DNA from: Microbacterium sp. 1.5R
GTDB taxonomy: Bacteria; Actinomycetota; Actinomycetes; Actinomycetales; Microbacteriaceae
Reading direction: 5' to 3'
DNA length: 64,000 bases
Assembly: GCF_007667425.1 (NCBI RefSeq)
Contig: NZ_VDRC01000001.1
Coordinates: 1,073,379 to 1,137,378, forward strand
Shown: positions 17,124 through 27,590 of the stretch, piece by piece
Numbering within the stretch: position 1 is the stretch's first letter
How the letters are laid out: each line of letters begins with the position of its first letter
Program-made: the position numbers and the translations under genes
Notes under the pieces: generated by a model
Databases searched by the model: none
Told to the model about the DNA's origin: nothing
What the model saw: the letters and a program-made list of their open reading frames with translations, nothing else

Positions 17124-20098
17124 GACTCGTCCTCGCCCACCTGCGTGAACAGCAGCAGTTCGGGAAGGCTCGTGGCGAAGTAGTCGGTCACGCCGTCGTC
17201 GTGCTTCGCGACCGGCGGCACGTACGTCGCGCGGGCTTCGCCGAGCGACGCGGGCGGATCGGTGCGCGGCATCCCCAGCCGGTCGAGGGTGAGGTCCCAG
17301 GTCGCGATGGCCTGCCCCTCGCCGCCCTCCCAGGGGCGGAACGAGCGACCGAGCAGGATCGCGTGCGCACGGGCCGCATCGCCCTCGGCCACCAGCAGCC
17401 TCGCGTACTCGATCGTGAAATCGTCGCGGGTGAGCACGAGCTCCTCGACCGGACGGAGCGCAGAGAGCCGGTCCGACGGGACGTGACCGAGACGGGCGGC
17501 GAGCTGGTCCTGCTCGTAGCGGATCCTCGCGTCGCGCGGTGCGAGCTCGACGGCCTCGGCGTACAGCGCCGACGCCCGGTCCTCGTCATGCTCGACGTTG
17601 TAGGCGGCGAGGCCCGCGTTGCGCAGCAGCACGGCATCCCGGTGCCCGCTGTCTATCGCACGGTTCCAGGCCGCGGCGGCGTCGCGTCGGCGGCCGTGCG
17701 CGTACAGCAGCATGCCGATGAGTGAGAGGGCGACGCCGTCGGCGGGATCGGCTGCGATCGCGCGTTCGAGCGCTTGCAGCGCATCGAGGCCGAACGGGAA
17801 GGCCCAGCGCTGATCTGCGGCGCGGGCTCTGCGGCGGTGCCGCGCGGCCTCATCGTGCGCGCCGCGGTCGTCGAGGATCGCCGCCGCCACATAGTCGGCC
17901 ACCGGGCGGACGTTGCCCGACCGGCGCACCGGCGCCCCGACGGCGGCCTCGAGCAGCGGCAGCGCGTCGTCTCCTGCGCCCGCGTGGGTCAGGTCGAGCG
18001 CGACGTCGAGCAGCAGTCCGGCGTCGTCATCGAGGCCCTCGCCTGCGAGCACCCTCAGGGTGGCGTCGAGCGGGTCGACGATGAGCGCCGCACGGGCGAT
18101 TGCCGCGGCTTCGGCGAGGTCGCCGTGCGCGCGAAGCGCCATCACCCGCAGAGCGATGCGACGGGTGTCGTGGCCGACCGTGGCATCGAGCTGGTCGAGC
18201 ACGCGCAGGGCGGCGCGGACCCGTCCGGTGCGCAGCAGCGACCGCACGAGCTCGACGCCCGCCGCCGCCGCCCACGTTCCGTCCCACCCGGCCTTCCCGA
18301 ACATCTGCTGCGCCTCGTCCTCGCGGCCGAGCCGGGCGAGTGCGAGACCGGCGAGGTAGTACGCCTCGGTGTCCGTCGGGTTCGCGTTGCGGCGGGTCAG
18401 CCGCGCGATCGCCGCGCGAGAGTGCTCCAGCGCCACCTCGAAGCGTCCGCTCCGGTGCGCACGATCGGCGAGAGCGAGGTGGGTGCGCGCGTCGCCGGGG
18501 TCGATGCGCAACGCCGCGCGCCAGTAGGGCAGCGGCGAGCGCGTGGGATGCCGGTTCTGGGCGAGGTGCAGACCCGTGAGGTACAGCTCCTCGACGCTGT
18601 CGATCTCGTCGGGGCCGGGCGGCTCCTCGGCGACCCACGGCTCCTCGTCGGGGGCATCCGACAGCGCCCATCGCACGAGCAGACGGCCGTCGGCGTCGAC
18701 GAGCTCGACCGACAGAGCCGGCGAGTCCGCGGCATCCGATTCCAGCGTCTGCGGTTCGCCCGGCACGAGATCGGTCGTCCGCTCGGCGACCACGCGAGCG
18801 CCGTCGAGGATGCGGAGGACTGCGCCGGGGCGCGGGCTCGTCACGGCGAACCGGGCGGACACCGCGCCGTCGCGGTCGACGTGCACGGCCGCATCCGGCG
18901 TTGCCTGGTGCGCGGCGCCGATCGCGGGGATCGGGTACCAGAACTGCGAGAACACCTTGGTCTCGCCCGGCAGCAGCCACGCGAAGTCGGGCTGGTTGTC
19001 GGTATAGACGCCGGCCATGAGCTCGACGTACGGGCCGTCGGCATCCGTCAGCTGCGCATCCCAGGCGTGTCCGAAGGGCGCGTCGCCCCACGTCCACTGC
19101 TTCTTGCCCGGCGCGTGCCGACGCTCGGCCCAGTGCACGAATCCTGCCCCCGCGGCATGGTCGTAGCCGCCGAAGAAGTCCTGCTGCGAGTCGACGATCA
19201 TGTACGAGGTCGGCACCGGGATGTTCCGGTAGAAGTCGATGCGGTCTGCGCCCTCGTGCTCGGCGGCGAGCGCCGGATAGTCGACGCCGTAGTACGGGCG
19301 GTCCGCCCGCGGGAACGCCGTGAGTGCGCGGCGCGCGTGATCGGCGACGTACCGCACGTCCTCCGGGAAGAACGACTGGTACTCGTCGTGCACCCGCGCC
19401 GCCACATTCGCCCACCAGAGGAACGACTGCCGCTCGCTCGTGCGGTTGTGCAGGCGCGCGACGAGTTCGACCACCGAGCTCCCCGGACGCAGGCGGATGC
19501 CGTGCTGCGCCGACATGCGGGTGAACGGATCGTGGTCGTGGCACCACACCGTGACCGAGCCGTCGTCGGCGTTCTCGATGGTCGTCTCGACGGGCAGGTA
19601 GGTGCCGGGGCGGTGGTGCTGCGGCCAGTTGAACTCCACGCCGCCGCTGATCCACGGCCCCGCGAGTCCGACCAGCGCCGGCTTGATGACGTTGTTCCGG
19701 TAGAAGAAGTCGTAGCCGGTGGTCTTGTCGAAGCCGATGTGGATGCGACCCCCGAGCTCGGGCAGCACGACGAGGCGCAGATACTCGTTCTCGAGATGGA
19801 TCGCCTGCCAGGCGCGCATCACCGGCTCCTCGGCGATGCGCTCGGTGAACGGGATCGGATACACCTTGCCGCTCGAGCCCTGGTACACCCGCTGGTCGAG
19901 ATAGAGCGGATGGATGCTGGGCTCCCCGGCCTCGTAGGTGCGGATCTCGAGCGGCTCGCTCCACGCCACCGCCGCGCCGTCTTCGAGCGCCTGACGCGTG
20001 GCGCCGGTCGCCTCGGGGAGGACGATCCTGCGATCGGCCTGCGGCTCCGTCGTATGCGGGTCCATGGTCGATCCGACGTCGAGGCGGGGGTCGTTCAT
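17120..20098 (-). CDS. DUF5107 protein with C-terminal tetratricopeptide repeats
   Basis: A 992-residue cytoplasmic protein. The N-terminal two-thirds is DUF5107-like, with beta-rich mutarotase-like sequence: LPELGGRIHIGFDKTTGYDFFYRN, PWISGGVEFNWPQHHRPGTYLP and FPEDVRYVADHAR. The rest (from about residue 530) is helical TPR-type repeats such as DARTHLALADRAHRSGRFEVALEHSR. Proteins of this type often sit in sugar-utilisation loci, and the domain may bind or process carbohydrate, but no reaction is established. ATG 20098 has GGAGG nine bases upstream; the gene is coupled to an aldose epimerase. Confidence 0.85.
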   Translation of the reverse strand: MNDPRLDVGSTMDPHTTEPQADRRIVLPEATGATRQALEDGAAVAWSEPLEIRTYEAGEPSIHPLYLDQRVYQGSSGKVYPIPFTERIAEEPVMRAWQAIHLENEYLRLVVLPELGGRIHIGFDKTTGYDFFYRNNVIKPALVGLAGPWISGGVEFNWPQHHRPGTYLPVETTIENADDGSVTVWCHDHDPFTRMSAQHGIRLRPGSSVVELVARLHNRTSERQSFLWWANVAARVHDEYQSFFPEDVRYVADHARRALTAFPRADRPYYGVDYPALAAEHEGADRIDFYRNIPVPTSYMIVDSQQDFFGGYDHAAGAGFVHWAERRHAPGKKQWTWGDAPFGHAWDAQLTDADGPYVELMAGVYTDNQPDFAWLLPGETKVFSQFWYPIPAIGAAHQATPDAAVHVDRDGAVSARFAVTSPRPGAVLRILDGARVVAERTTDLVPGEPQTLESDAADSPALSVELVDADGRLLVRWALSDAPDEEPWVAEEPPGPDEIDSVEELYLTGLHLAQNRHPTRSPLPYWRAALRIDPGDARTHLALADRAHRSGRFEVALEHSRAAIARLTRRNANPTDTEAYYLAGLALARLGREDEAQQMFGKAGWDGTWAAAAGVELVRSLLRTGRVRAALRVLDQLDATVGHDTRRIALRVMALRAHGDLAEAAAIARAALIVDPLDATLRVLAGEGLDDDAGLLLDVALDLTHAGAGDDALPLLEAAVGAPVRRSGNVRPVADYVAAAILDDRGAHDEAARHRRRARAADQRWAFPFGLDALQALERAIAADPADGVALSLIGMLLYAHGRRRDAAAAWNRAIDSGHRDAVLLRNAGLAAYNVEHDEDRASALYAEAVELAPRDARIRYEQDQLAARLGHVPSDRLSALRPVEELVLTRDDFTIEYARLLVAEGDAARAHAILLGRSFRPWEGGEGQAIATWDLTLDRLGMPRTDPPASLGEARATYVPPVAKHDDGVTDYFATSLPELLLFTQVGEDES

Positions 20099-20221
20099 CT
20101 GGGAGTCCTCCGTGCAGCAGCGTGCCGCCGACATCGCTCCATCGACGACAGGACGCATGGTCCTGCCACGAAGCTAGCCGCGCCCCGAGCGCGTCCCCAT
20201 GGGGCGAACGGGGGAGAACAT

Positions 20222-20238
20222 GGACGATCCGATGGATC
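20222..20238. promoter_or_regulatory. Candidate AraC-regulator site GGACGATC-N4-GGATC, site 2
   Basis: GGACGATC-CGAT-GGATC lies about 124 bp before the DUF5107 gene start. Its 13 fixed bases are identical to the site at 15129-15145. Here it abuts a terminator hairpin (20250-20279), and a similar string abuts another terminator at 21576, so it may belong to a terminator-linked repeat instead. Confidence 0.3.
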
Positions 20239-20249
20239 GTCCCGCCTCA

Positions 20250-20279
20250 GAGGGGCGGCGATCCGTCTCGCCGCCCCTC
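20250..20279 (-). terminator. 12-bp hairpin terminator of the secreted-protein gene
   Basis: GAGGGGCGGCGA (20250-20261) pairs perfectly with TCGCCGCCCCTC (20268-20279) across a 6-nt loop, 20 bp beyond the stop at 20300. It also insulates the upstream region of the DUF5107 operon. Confidence 0.75.
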
Positions 20280-20299
20280 AGGGGACCAACGTCAGAAGA

Positions 20300-21262
20300 T
20301 CACTTCCTGCACCTCACGATCGAGGGGATCATCGACGGAATGTCGAGCTGTAGGCACCTTCCGTCGCCGACGGCGTTCGATGCGGTCGTGGCGATGATGC
20401 CGACCGCCGCCGCAGAGGCGGCGTACACCGCGGCCACGATGGCCGGAGCCGCAGGACCGGCCGCCGCGGCGATGGCCGCCCCCAAGCCGACAACGCCCGC
20501 AATGATCACTCCCTGGTCGCGCATCCCCCGGGTCTCAGCCTTTGAATACGTTAGTCGAATGAAGTATCCCATCCACTTCACTTCGGGATCCGCCACCACC
20601 GGAAATGCCGTCACCGCGTCGAAGTCGATCGACTGCGTCAGGGTTGAACCATTCAGATGGTACGAGGTCGGAATCGACACGCCGTTCGCATCTACAGCCC
20701 AGGCTGGCTCGATCTGGGCAATGACCATCTCGACTTCTACATCGCCCGTCTGAGCCTCTTCCGGCCCGGGCGCAACGAGATCGATACCTCCGTCCGCCCG
20801 AGGCTCCGCGGCGACGCCGTGAGGAACCTCGATCGCGAAGTCGTAGGACGACGGCGCCGCCTCATCGGGAATCACCACGACTGCCCGCGCTGAGATCGCG
20901 CCGCCGCTATCAGACTCTGCGCGGGGCTGGGTGTATTGCGCCGTCACCAAGGGTTCATCTCCCAGCGTCTGTGAGGTGTCATCGGTGAATTTCGCGTTAC
21001 TGGGCATACCTATCGACATGGCGTTTCCATCAGCGTCCTCGAATTCGATGCTCTCAGCATTCGCGTCTCGCGATACCGACAGGTTGAGGTCGGGAACCAG
21101 CGCGTGACTCTCGAGCACGCGGTCCGCACCGGGTGCTCCCGCGAGCAATTGCTCGATACTCGGCTCAGCGGTGCTCTCATCCGCGACTGCCGTGAGCGAA
21201 CCAGTCAACGACAAGGTGACTACCGCAGCGATGGAAGTCGCTGCGCGGAGTTTGGAGTCCAT
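20300..21262 (-). CDS. Secreted protein of unknown function with Gly/Ala-rich C-terminal helix pair
   Basis: A 320-residue protein. A Sec signal peptide (basic MDSKLR, hydrophobic to about residue 27, AVADE cleavage) precedes a beta-rich acidic middle region. Near the C-terminus are VVADPEVKWMGYF and YSKAETRGMRDQG, then about 40 very hydrophobic Ala/Gly/Val residues with a proline break (GPAAPA), then a tail with two cysteines (GRCLQL and IVRCRK). That layout suggests membrane insertion or a disulphide-closed tail. An AAGGAG site precedes ATG 21262. I do not recognise a named family. Base composition is somewhat less GC-biased than its neighbours. Confidence 0.8.
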   Translation of the reverse strand: MDSKLRAATSIAAVVTLSLTGSLTAVADESTAEPSIEQLLAGAPGADRVLESHALVPDLNLSVSRDANAESIEFEDADGNAMSIGMPSNAKFTDDTSQTLGDEPLVTAQYTQPRAESDSGGAISARAVVVIPDEAAPSSYDFAIEVPHGVAAEPRADGGIDLVAPGPEEAQTGDVEVEMVIAQIEPAWAVDANGVSIPTSYHLNGSTLTQSIDFDAVTAFPVVADPEVKWMGYFIRLTYSKAETRGMRDQGVIIAGVVGLGAAIAAAAGPAAPAIVAAVYAASAAAVGIIATTASNAVGDGRCLQLDIPSMIPSIVRCRK

Positions 21263-21292
21263 CTTTTCTCCTTGATTGCGTACGATGATGCC

Positions 21293-21370
21293 GTGGAAAT
21301 AATGTGGATGACCCTCATCATTCTCGCCAGCTTCGGCGTTATTTCTCTTGCAGTGCGACGCAAGAGATGA
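21293..21370 (+). CDS. Possible 25-residue single-span membrane peptide
   Basis: A short frame starting GTG 21293 (or ATG 21302) encodes one hydrophobic helix (WMTLIILASFGVISLAV) with a basic RRKR end, a plausible membrane microprotein. It begins about 30 bp from the divergent secreted-protein start. No good ribosome-binding site is visible, so this is a weak call. Confidence 0.25.
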   Translation: MEIMWMTLIILASFGVISLAVRRKR

Positions 21371-21590
21371 CGCCGACCCTCGGTACCGAGAGATGAGGTC
21401 AACGTACGCGTCAGGAGCGAGGTCGAATAGCCCCGACGGGACGGATTGCAAATTGCGTTCCGGAATATGGGAATTTTGATTTCACTGCGATTCCCGCGAA
21501 GATCGGCGGCGACACTGGCTTGCGCCTGAGATCAAGTCGCATGGCGATCCTCGGCGGCGGCAATCGCCCTGCGCGATCCGATGGATCGCC

Positions 21591-21607
21591 GCGCCTCAGC
21601 GAGGCGC
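21591..21607 (-). terminator. Hairpin terminator of argA
   Basis: GCGCCTC-AGC-GAGGCGC forms a 7-bp perfect stem with a 3-nt loop, directly after the argA stop (21610-21612). Upstream on the plus strand, CGATCCGATGGATCG is itself a dyad and is shared with the terminator region at 20225. The rest of 21371-21590 shows no gene. Confidence 0.6.
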
Positions 21608-21609
21608 GA

Positions 21610-22110
21610 TCAGAGCCGCTTGAGCATCCGCGTGTTGCCGAGTGTGTTCGGCTTCACGTGCGCGAGATCGAGGAACTCCTCGACACCCGCGTCACCGCTG
21701 CGCAGCAGCTGGGAGTACACATCGGAGTCGACGACCTGCTCGCCGATCGGGGTGTAGCCGCGGCGTCCGAAGAAGTCGACCTCGAACGTGAGGCAGAACA
21801 GGCGGCTGAGACCGAGCTCCCGCGCCTGCCCCTCCAGACGATCGACGATCGCGCGACCGACACCGTGGTGCAGCCAGTCCGCGCGCACCATGAGCGTGCG
21901 CACCTCGCCGAGGTCCTCCCAGAACACGTGCAGCGCGCCGCAGGCGATGAGCTCGCCGTTCGCCTCGGCCACGACGAACTCCTGGACGGCTCCGTAGAGC
22001 ACGGCCAGATCCTTGCCGAGCAGGATGCGCTGCTCGACCATCGGCTGCAGGAGATCGCGGATGCCGACGATGTCGGCGCTCCGCGCCGGCCGCACGATGT
22101 ATTCGCTCAT
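21610..22110 (-). CDS. argA: Amino-acid N-acetyltransferase ArgA (short GNAT type)
   Basis: A 166-residue GNAT enzyme closely resembling the short actinobacterial N-acetylglutamate synthase (Mycobacterium Rv2747 type), which acetylates glutamate in the first step of arginine synthesis. Shared segments are LYGAVQEFVVAE, CGALHVFWEDLGEVRTLMV, GVGRAIVDRL (acetyl-CoA loop) and the terminal EFLDLAHVKPNTLGNTRML. TAGGCT ends six bases before the ATG, so the mRNA is probably leaderless, with GGAGGG between. It sits alone between clpC and the secreted-protein gene. Confidence 0.88.
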   Translation of the reverse strand: MSEYIVRPARSADIVGIRDLLQPMVEQRILLGKDLAVLYGAVQEFVVAEANGELIACGALHVFWEDLGEVRTLMVRADWLHHGVGRAIVDRLEGQARELGLSRLFCLTFEVDFFGRRGYTPIGEQVVDSDVYSQLLRSGDAGVEEFLDLAHVKPNTLGNTRMLKRL

Positions 22111-22167
22111 CCCTCCAGCCTAGACACGAAGATTCACCGCCCGCCGGGAACACCCCGGGTACGACAA

Positions 22168-22195
22168 AGGGGCGGATGCCGCAGCATCCGCCCCT
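22168..22195 (-). terminator. 11-bp hairpin terminator of clpC
   Basis: AGGGGCGGATG (22168-22178) pairs perfectly with CATCCGCCCCT (22185-22195), and TTTG follows on the minus strand. The loop region contains GGATGCCG, the overrepresented octamer, here nearly an inverted pair. Confidence 0.85.
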
Positions 22196-22209
22196 CTCGT
22201 CGTCTCTGA

Positions 22210-24735
<2,526 letters not shown>

Positions 24736-24909
24736 GCTGTGACTCCTTATTCGCACGGGGGCGAAGCGGGGATTCCTCGACGGTCTCCGCGCCTGTACAT
24801 CGAGAGTAACCACCGTGCGGAGGCAGTATGCCCGTGTTCGCCCTGGGCATAGCGCCGGGGCGTCTGCCGGCCGATCGCCCGGAGGAGCTGTTGACGGACA
24901 TATCGAGAG

Positions 24910-24924
24910 TCGTTATGTTAACGA
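24910..24924. promoter_or_regulatory. Dyad operator in an AT-rich promoter region
   Basis: TCGTTA-TGT-TAACGA is a perfect 6-bp inverted repeat in an unusually AT-rich island (24901-24950). Partly repeated ATCGTTGTTA/ATCGTTAACA elements follow it on the minus strand. It lies 37 bp before the first DUF2975-like gene, a likely target of the HTH protein encoded at the end of that operon. Confidence 0.5.
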
Positions 24925-24960
24925 TTGTCGGTAACAACGATAGTCGATAAGGAGCGGACC

Positions 24961-25578
24961 ATGTCCTCCATGAAGAACGACCGCACGCTGAGCCGCGGCG
25001 ACGTCGCATCCCTCGTCGGGTTCTGCATCGCCGGCGCCGTCATCGCCCTGTACTTCACGGTCTTCTCGATCATGCGGATCATCGAGCTCGTTCGGGGGAC
25101 CGACGTGGCGGTGCCGGTCGAGTTCATGGGCGACAGGGTCGACCTGCCCCTGACCACCGGCGGAACCGTCGCGGTCGAACTCGGCAGCGGCACGATCGTC
25201 GCGCCGCAGCTCCCTCTCGTCGCCGTCGTGCCGGGGGTCATCGCGCAGATCGTGCAGATCATCGCCGTGGTCGTCGTCATCGCGTGCCTGATCCTGCTGG
25301 CCCGCAGCACGATCAGTGGGAGGATCTTCGGCCGTGGCCGGACGGCGCTCGTCGCGACCGCCGGCATCACCGGCCTCGTCGGCTTCTCGGCGGTGCGCTT
25401 CTTCGACAACATGCTCGCGAACGCCGCAGTGTCGCGCCTCACCGAGAACGGCATCGACAACGCCGTCATCACCGTCGAGCCCTTCACCTTCATCCTCGCC
25501 GCATTCGTCGTGGCCCTCATCACCACGGTCTTCTCGATCGGCGACCGCCTGCAGAAGGACACGGAAGGACTCGTCTGA
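24961..25578 (+). CDS. DUF2975-like membrane protein, copy 1
   Basis: A 205-residue membrane protein with four hydrophobic helices (about residues 15-38, 88-112, 120-140 and 172-195). An extracellular segment between helices 1 and 2 and the short KDTEGLV tail complete it. The layout matches DUF2975 proteins, which usually occur next to a small Cro/C1-type HTH protein. ATG 24961 has AAGGAG nine bases upstream. Its TGA overlaps the ATG of the next gene (TGATG). Function unknown. Confidence 0.75.
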   Translation: MSSMKNDRTLSRGDVASLVGFCIAGAVIALYFTVFSIMRIIELVRGTDVAVPVEFMGDRVDLPLTTGGTVAVELGSGTIVAPQLPLVAVVPGVIAQIVQIIAVVVVIACLILLARSTISGRIFGRGRTALVATAGITGLVGFSAVRFFDNMLANAAVSRLTENGIDNAVITVEPFTFILAAFVVALITTVFSIGDRLQKDTEGLV

Positions 25579-26351
25579 TGTTCACCTTCACCTCGCAGAC
25601 CGTCTGGCCCGCGCTCGCGAACATCGCGATCGCTCTCGCAGTGTTCGCCCTCGTCATCCTGCTCGTCGTGTGGATCGGGCGGCGCCGCGGCAGCACCACG
25701 ATCGCCCTCGACACGACGCTCACCCTGACCAGCGTGTGGGTGCTCGGCTCCGTCGTGGGAGCGGTGATCCACGTCGTCAAGGCCTTCGCCGTCGACTGGG
25801 CCGAATTCGACGGCGCGACCGCCGTGTACCTGGACTGGCCCGACGGCATCCCCTGCTCGATGTTCGGCGATGCCGCGACCACCATGCTCACCTGTGGCTC
25901 GGAGCAGCTCACCTCCTTCACCGTAGGAGACGCCTCGCTCGGGCTGCGTCTGCTGGCCGCCGCGGCGCACATCGCCGTCCTCCTCTGCCAGACCACCCCG
26001 GTCGCCGTGCTGGCCGTGATCTGCTTCAACACGCTGCGCGGACGCGCCTTCACCCGGACGCTCACCCGCGCCCTCGTCGGCGGAGCCATCGCGATGCTCG
26101 TGTTCGGCATCGCGGCCGACCTGCTGAGCGGCATCGCCGCCACGGCCGGCCTGCGTGAGGCGCTGCCTGCCGACAGCGAGTGGTACCCGTGGGGATACCA
26201 GGTCACCGTGACACCCCTGCCGTTCATCGGAGCGCTCCTGCTCGCCGCTCTCGCCGGCGTCTTCCGGGTGGGGATGAGACTGCAGCAGGAACGCGATGCG
26301 CTGCAGCGCGAGAACGAGACGCTCGCAGACGACACCAGGGGCCTCGTGTGA
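25578..26351 (+). CDS. DUF2975-like membrane protein, copy 2
   Basis: A 257-residue paralogue-like membrane protein with four main helices and a larger external loop that includes two cysteines (GIPCSMFGD and LTCGSEQL). Its C-terminal MRLQQERDALQRENETL is a short coiled coil, absent from copy 1, which may contact the cytosolic HTH partner. It ends DDTRGLV, like the EGLV end of copy 1. Coupled to both neighbours by overlaps. Function unknown; a membrane sensor that holds the HTH protein is a guess. Confidence 0.75.
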   Translation: MFTFTSQTVWPALANIAIALAVFALVILLVVWIGRRRGSTTIALDTTLTLTSVWVLGSVVGAVIHVVKAFAVDWAEFDGATAVYLDWPDGIPCSMFGDAATTMLTCGSEQLTSFTVGDASLGLRLLAAAAHIAVLLCQTTPVAVLAVICFNTLRGRAFTRTLTRALVGGAIAMLVFGIAADLLSGIAATAGLREALPADSEWYPWGYQVTVTPLPFIGALLLAALAGVFRVGMRLQQERDALQRENETLADDTRGLV

Positions 26352-26578
26352 GCCCGGCCGAGAACGACGACGAGCTGACCGGCATCCACTGCCGTCTCGA
26401 CGAGCTTCTGACCGAGCGCGGCATGACGCTGACCGAGTTGAGCGCCCGCGTCGGCGTGAGCATCGTGAACCTGTCGGTGCTCAAGAACGACCGGGCCAGG
26501 GCGATCCGGTATTCGACTCTGCGGGCGATCTGCGATGCGCTGGAGTGCGAGGTCGGCGACCTGCTCGTGCTGGCCTGA
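26348..26578 (+). CDS. Small Cro/C1-type HTH regulator (YozG-like)
   Basis: A 76-residue protein made almost wholly of one XRE-type DNA-binding domain (RLDELLTERGMTLTELSARVGVSIVNLSVLKNDRARAIRYSTLRAICDAL in segments). It carries the ECEVGDLL C-terminus typical of YozG-like partners of DUF2975 proteins. GTG 26348 overlaps the preceding stop as GTGA. It most likely represses its own operon. Confidence 0.88.
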   Translation: MSPAENDDELTGIHCRLDELLTERGMTLTELSARVGVSIVNLSVLKNDRARAIRYSTLRAICDALECEVGDLLVLA

Positions 26579-26594
26579 GGGCCGGATGCCGGGG

Positions 26595-26969
26595 TCAGGC
26601 GACCGGCGGCACCGGCGGCTGCGGCGGCTGCGGCGGCTGCGGTGCCGGTGGAGTGAGCGGCTCGACGACCACCGCGGTGCCGTACGCGCAGATCTCGGTG
26701 AAGTTGGCGATCGACCCGGCGTCGAACCGCATCGCGACGATCGCGTTGCCGCCGCGCTGCTGCGCCTCGGCCCACATCCGGCCCATCACCACCTGACGCG
26801 CCTCGTACATGACCTGGGTGTACTCGGGGATCTCGCCTCCGCCGAGCGAGCGGAACCCCGCCGCGAAACCCTGGCCGAAGTCGGTCGACCGCACGGTGAG
26901 GCCCATGACCTCGCCGAGCACCTGGGTGATGCGGTAGCCGGGGATGTCGTTCGTCGTCACCATGAACAT
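26595..26969 (-). CDS. YbjQ/UPF0145-family protein
   Basis: A 124-residue protein of the heavy-metal-binding-domain family: TTNDIPGYRITQVLGEVMGLTVRS, then QVMYEARQVVMGRMWAEAQQRGGNAIVAMRFD and EICAYGTAVVVEP. The C-terminal 18 residues are a Pro/Gln tail encoded by a CTG/CGG-type triplet tract. ATG 26969 gives the normal four residues before TTNDIPGY. Despite the family name, the in vivo role is unknown. It faces the HTH gene convergently. Confidence 0.85.
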   Translation of the reverse strand: MFMVTTNDIPGYRITQVLGEVMGLTVRSTDFGQGFAAGFRSLGGGEIPEYTQVMYEARQVVMGRMWAEAQQRGGNAIVAMRFDAGSIANFTEICAYGTAVVVEPLTPPAPQPPQPPQPPVPPVA

Positions 26970-27075
26970 CTCGCCATCGTGACAGAACGCGAAGCGGGGG
27001 AACAGATTCTGGCGTGGGGATTTCTCCCCATGCAACCCCCTCTATGAATTCGCTGTGCACCAATATTCTGGATGC

Positions 27076-27414
27076 ATGAAGCTCAACGACCGGAACCTGC
27101 GCCCCACCTCTCGCCTCCTCATGGCGCTGCCCATCGCGGCACTCGCCTTCTCCCTCGCCGCCTGCGGCGGCCCCGGCCGTCCGTCCGCCGGTGATGTCTC
27201 GGAGGGCCTCGGACAGGTCTTCGAGGACCAGGGCATGGGTGACATCGTCACCGACGACGTCGCCGACTGCTTCGCCGAGAAGCTCGTCGACTCCGACCTC
27301 AGCGACGAGACCCTGCGCTACATCGCCAACGGCGAGGACAAGCAGGCGAACGAGGACGACAAGGCCCTGACGACGAAGATCATCACGGACAACCTCCAGG
27401 AGTGCGCGGGCTGA
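27076..27414 (+). CDS. Small secreted lipoprotein of unknown function
   Basis: A 112-residue protein. Signal peptide with basic start and lipobox SLAAC, placing the lipid-modified cysteine near residue 33, then a short acidic domain (DVSEGLGQVFEDQ, DVADCFAEKLVDSDLSDETLR) with two cysteines (ADCF and QECAG) that could pair. TATTCT (27064-27069) ends exactly six bases before ATG 27076, so the mRNA is probably leaderless. It is followed by a very strong terminator. I do not recognise a family. Confidence 0.75.
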   Translation: MKLNDRNLRPTSRLLMALPIAALAFSLAACGGPGRPSAGDVSEGLGQVFEDQGMGDIVTDDVADCFAEKLVDSDLSDETLRYIANGEDKQANEDDKALTTKIITDNLQECAG

Positions 27415-27430
27415 TACCGGCGGTTCCACC

Positions 27431-27468
27431 CGAAGGATGACGGATGCCTCAGCATCCGTCATCCTTCG
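27431..27468 (+). terminator. 17-bp perfect hairpin terminator
   Basis: CGAAGGATGACGGATGC (27431-27447) pairs exactly with 27452-27468 around a CTCA loop, 17 bp after the lipoprotein stop. The upper stem holds a GGATGCC/GCATCC inverted pair. Confidence 0.92.
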
Positions 27469-27590
27469 TCATATCCCCCCGGGGAATGTCGGCCCGCTCC
27501 TAGCGTTGAGCGATATGGCGTGCATCCGCGCGCATCGTTCTGTCACGCGCGCACCCCCATTCGCGCACCTATCCCGGAGTTCCCCACCCC

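Noticed and set aside
17774-20353. 859-codon plus-strand frame across the DUF5107 gene
   Set aside because: Antisense shadow with Arg/Ala/His-rich translation. The minus-strand gene has a ribosome-binding site, family motifs and coupling to the epimerase.
21104-21292. Plus-strand extension of the tiny membrane peptide to 21104
   Set aside because: That part is antisense to the secreted-protein gene and has no start signal; only the last 25 codons look plausible.
24736-24900. Possible ClgR/HspR site upstream of clpC
   Set aside because: A TTCGCCCTGGGC segment near 24840 resembles only part of a ClgR consensus, and no HspR dyad is present; too weak to list.
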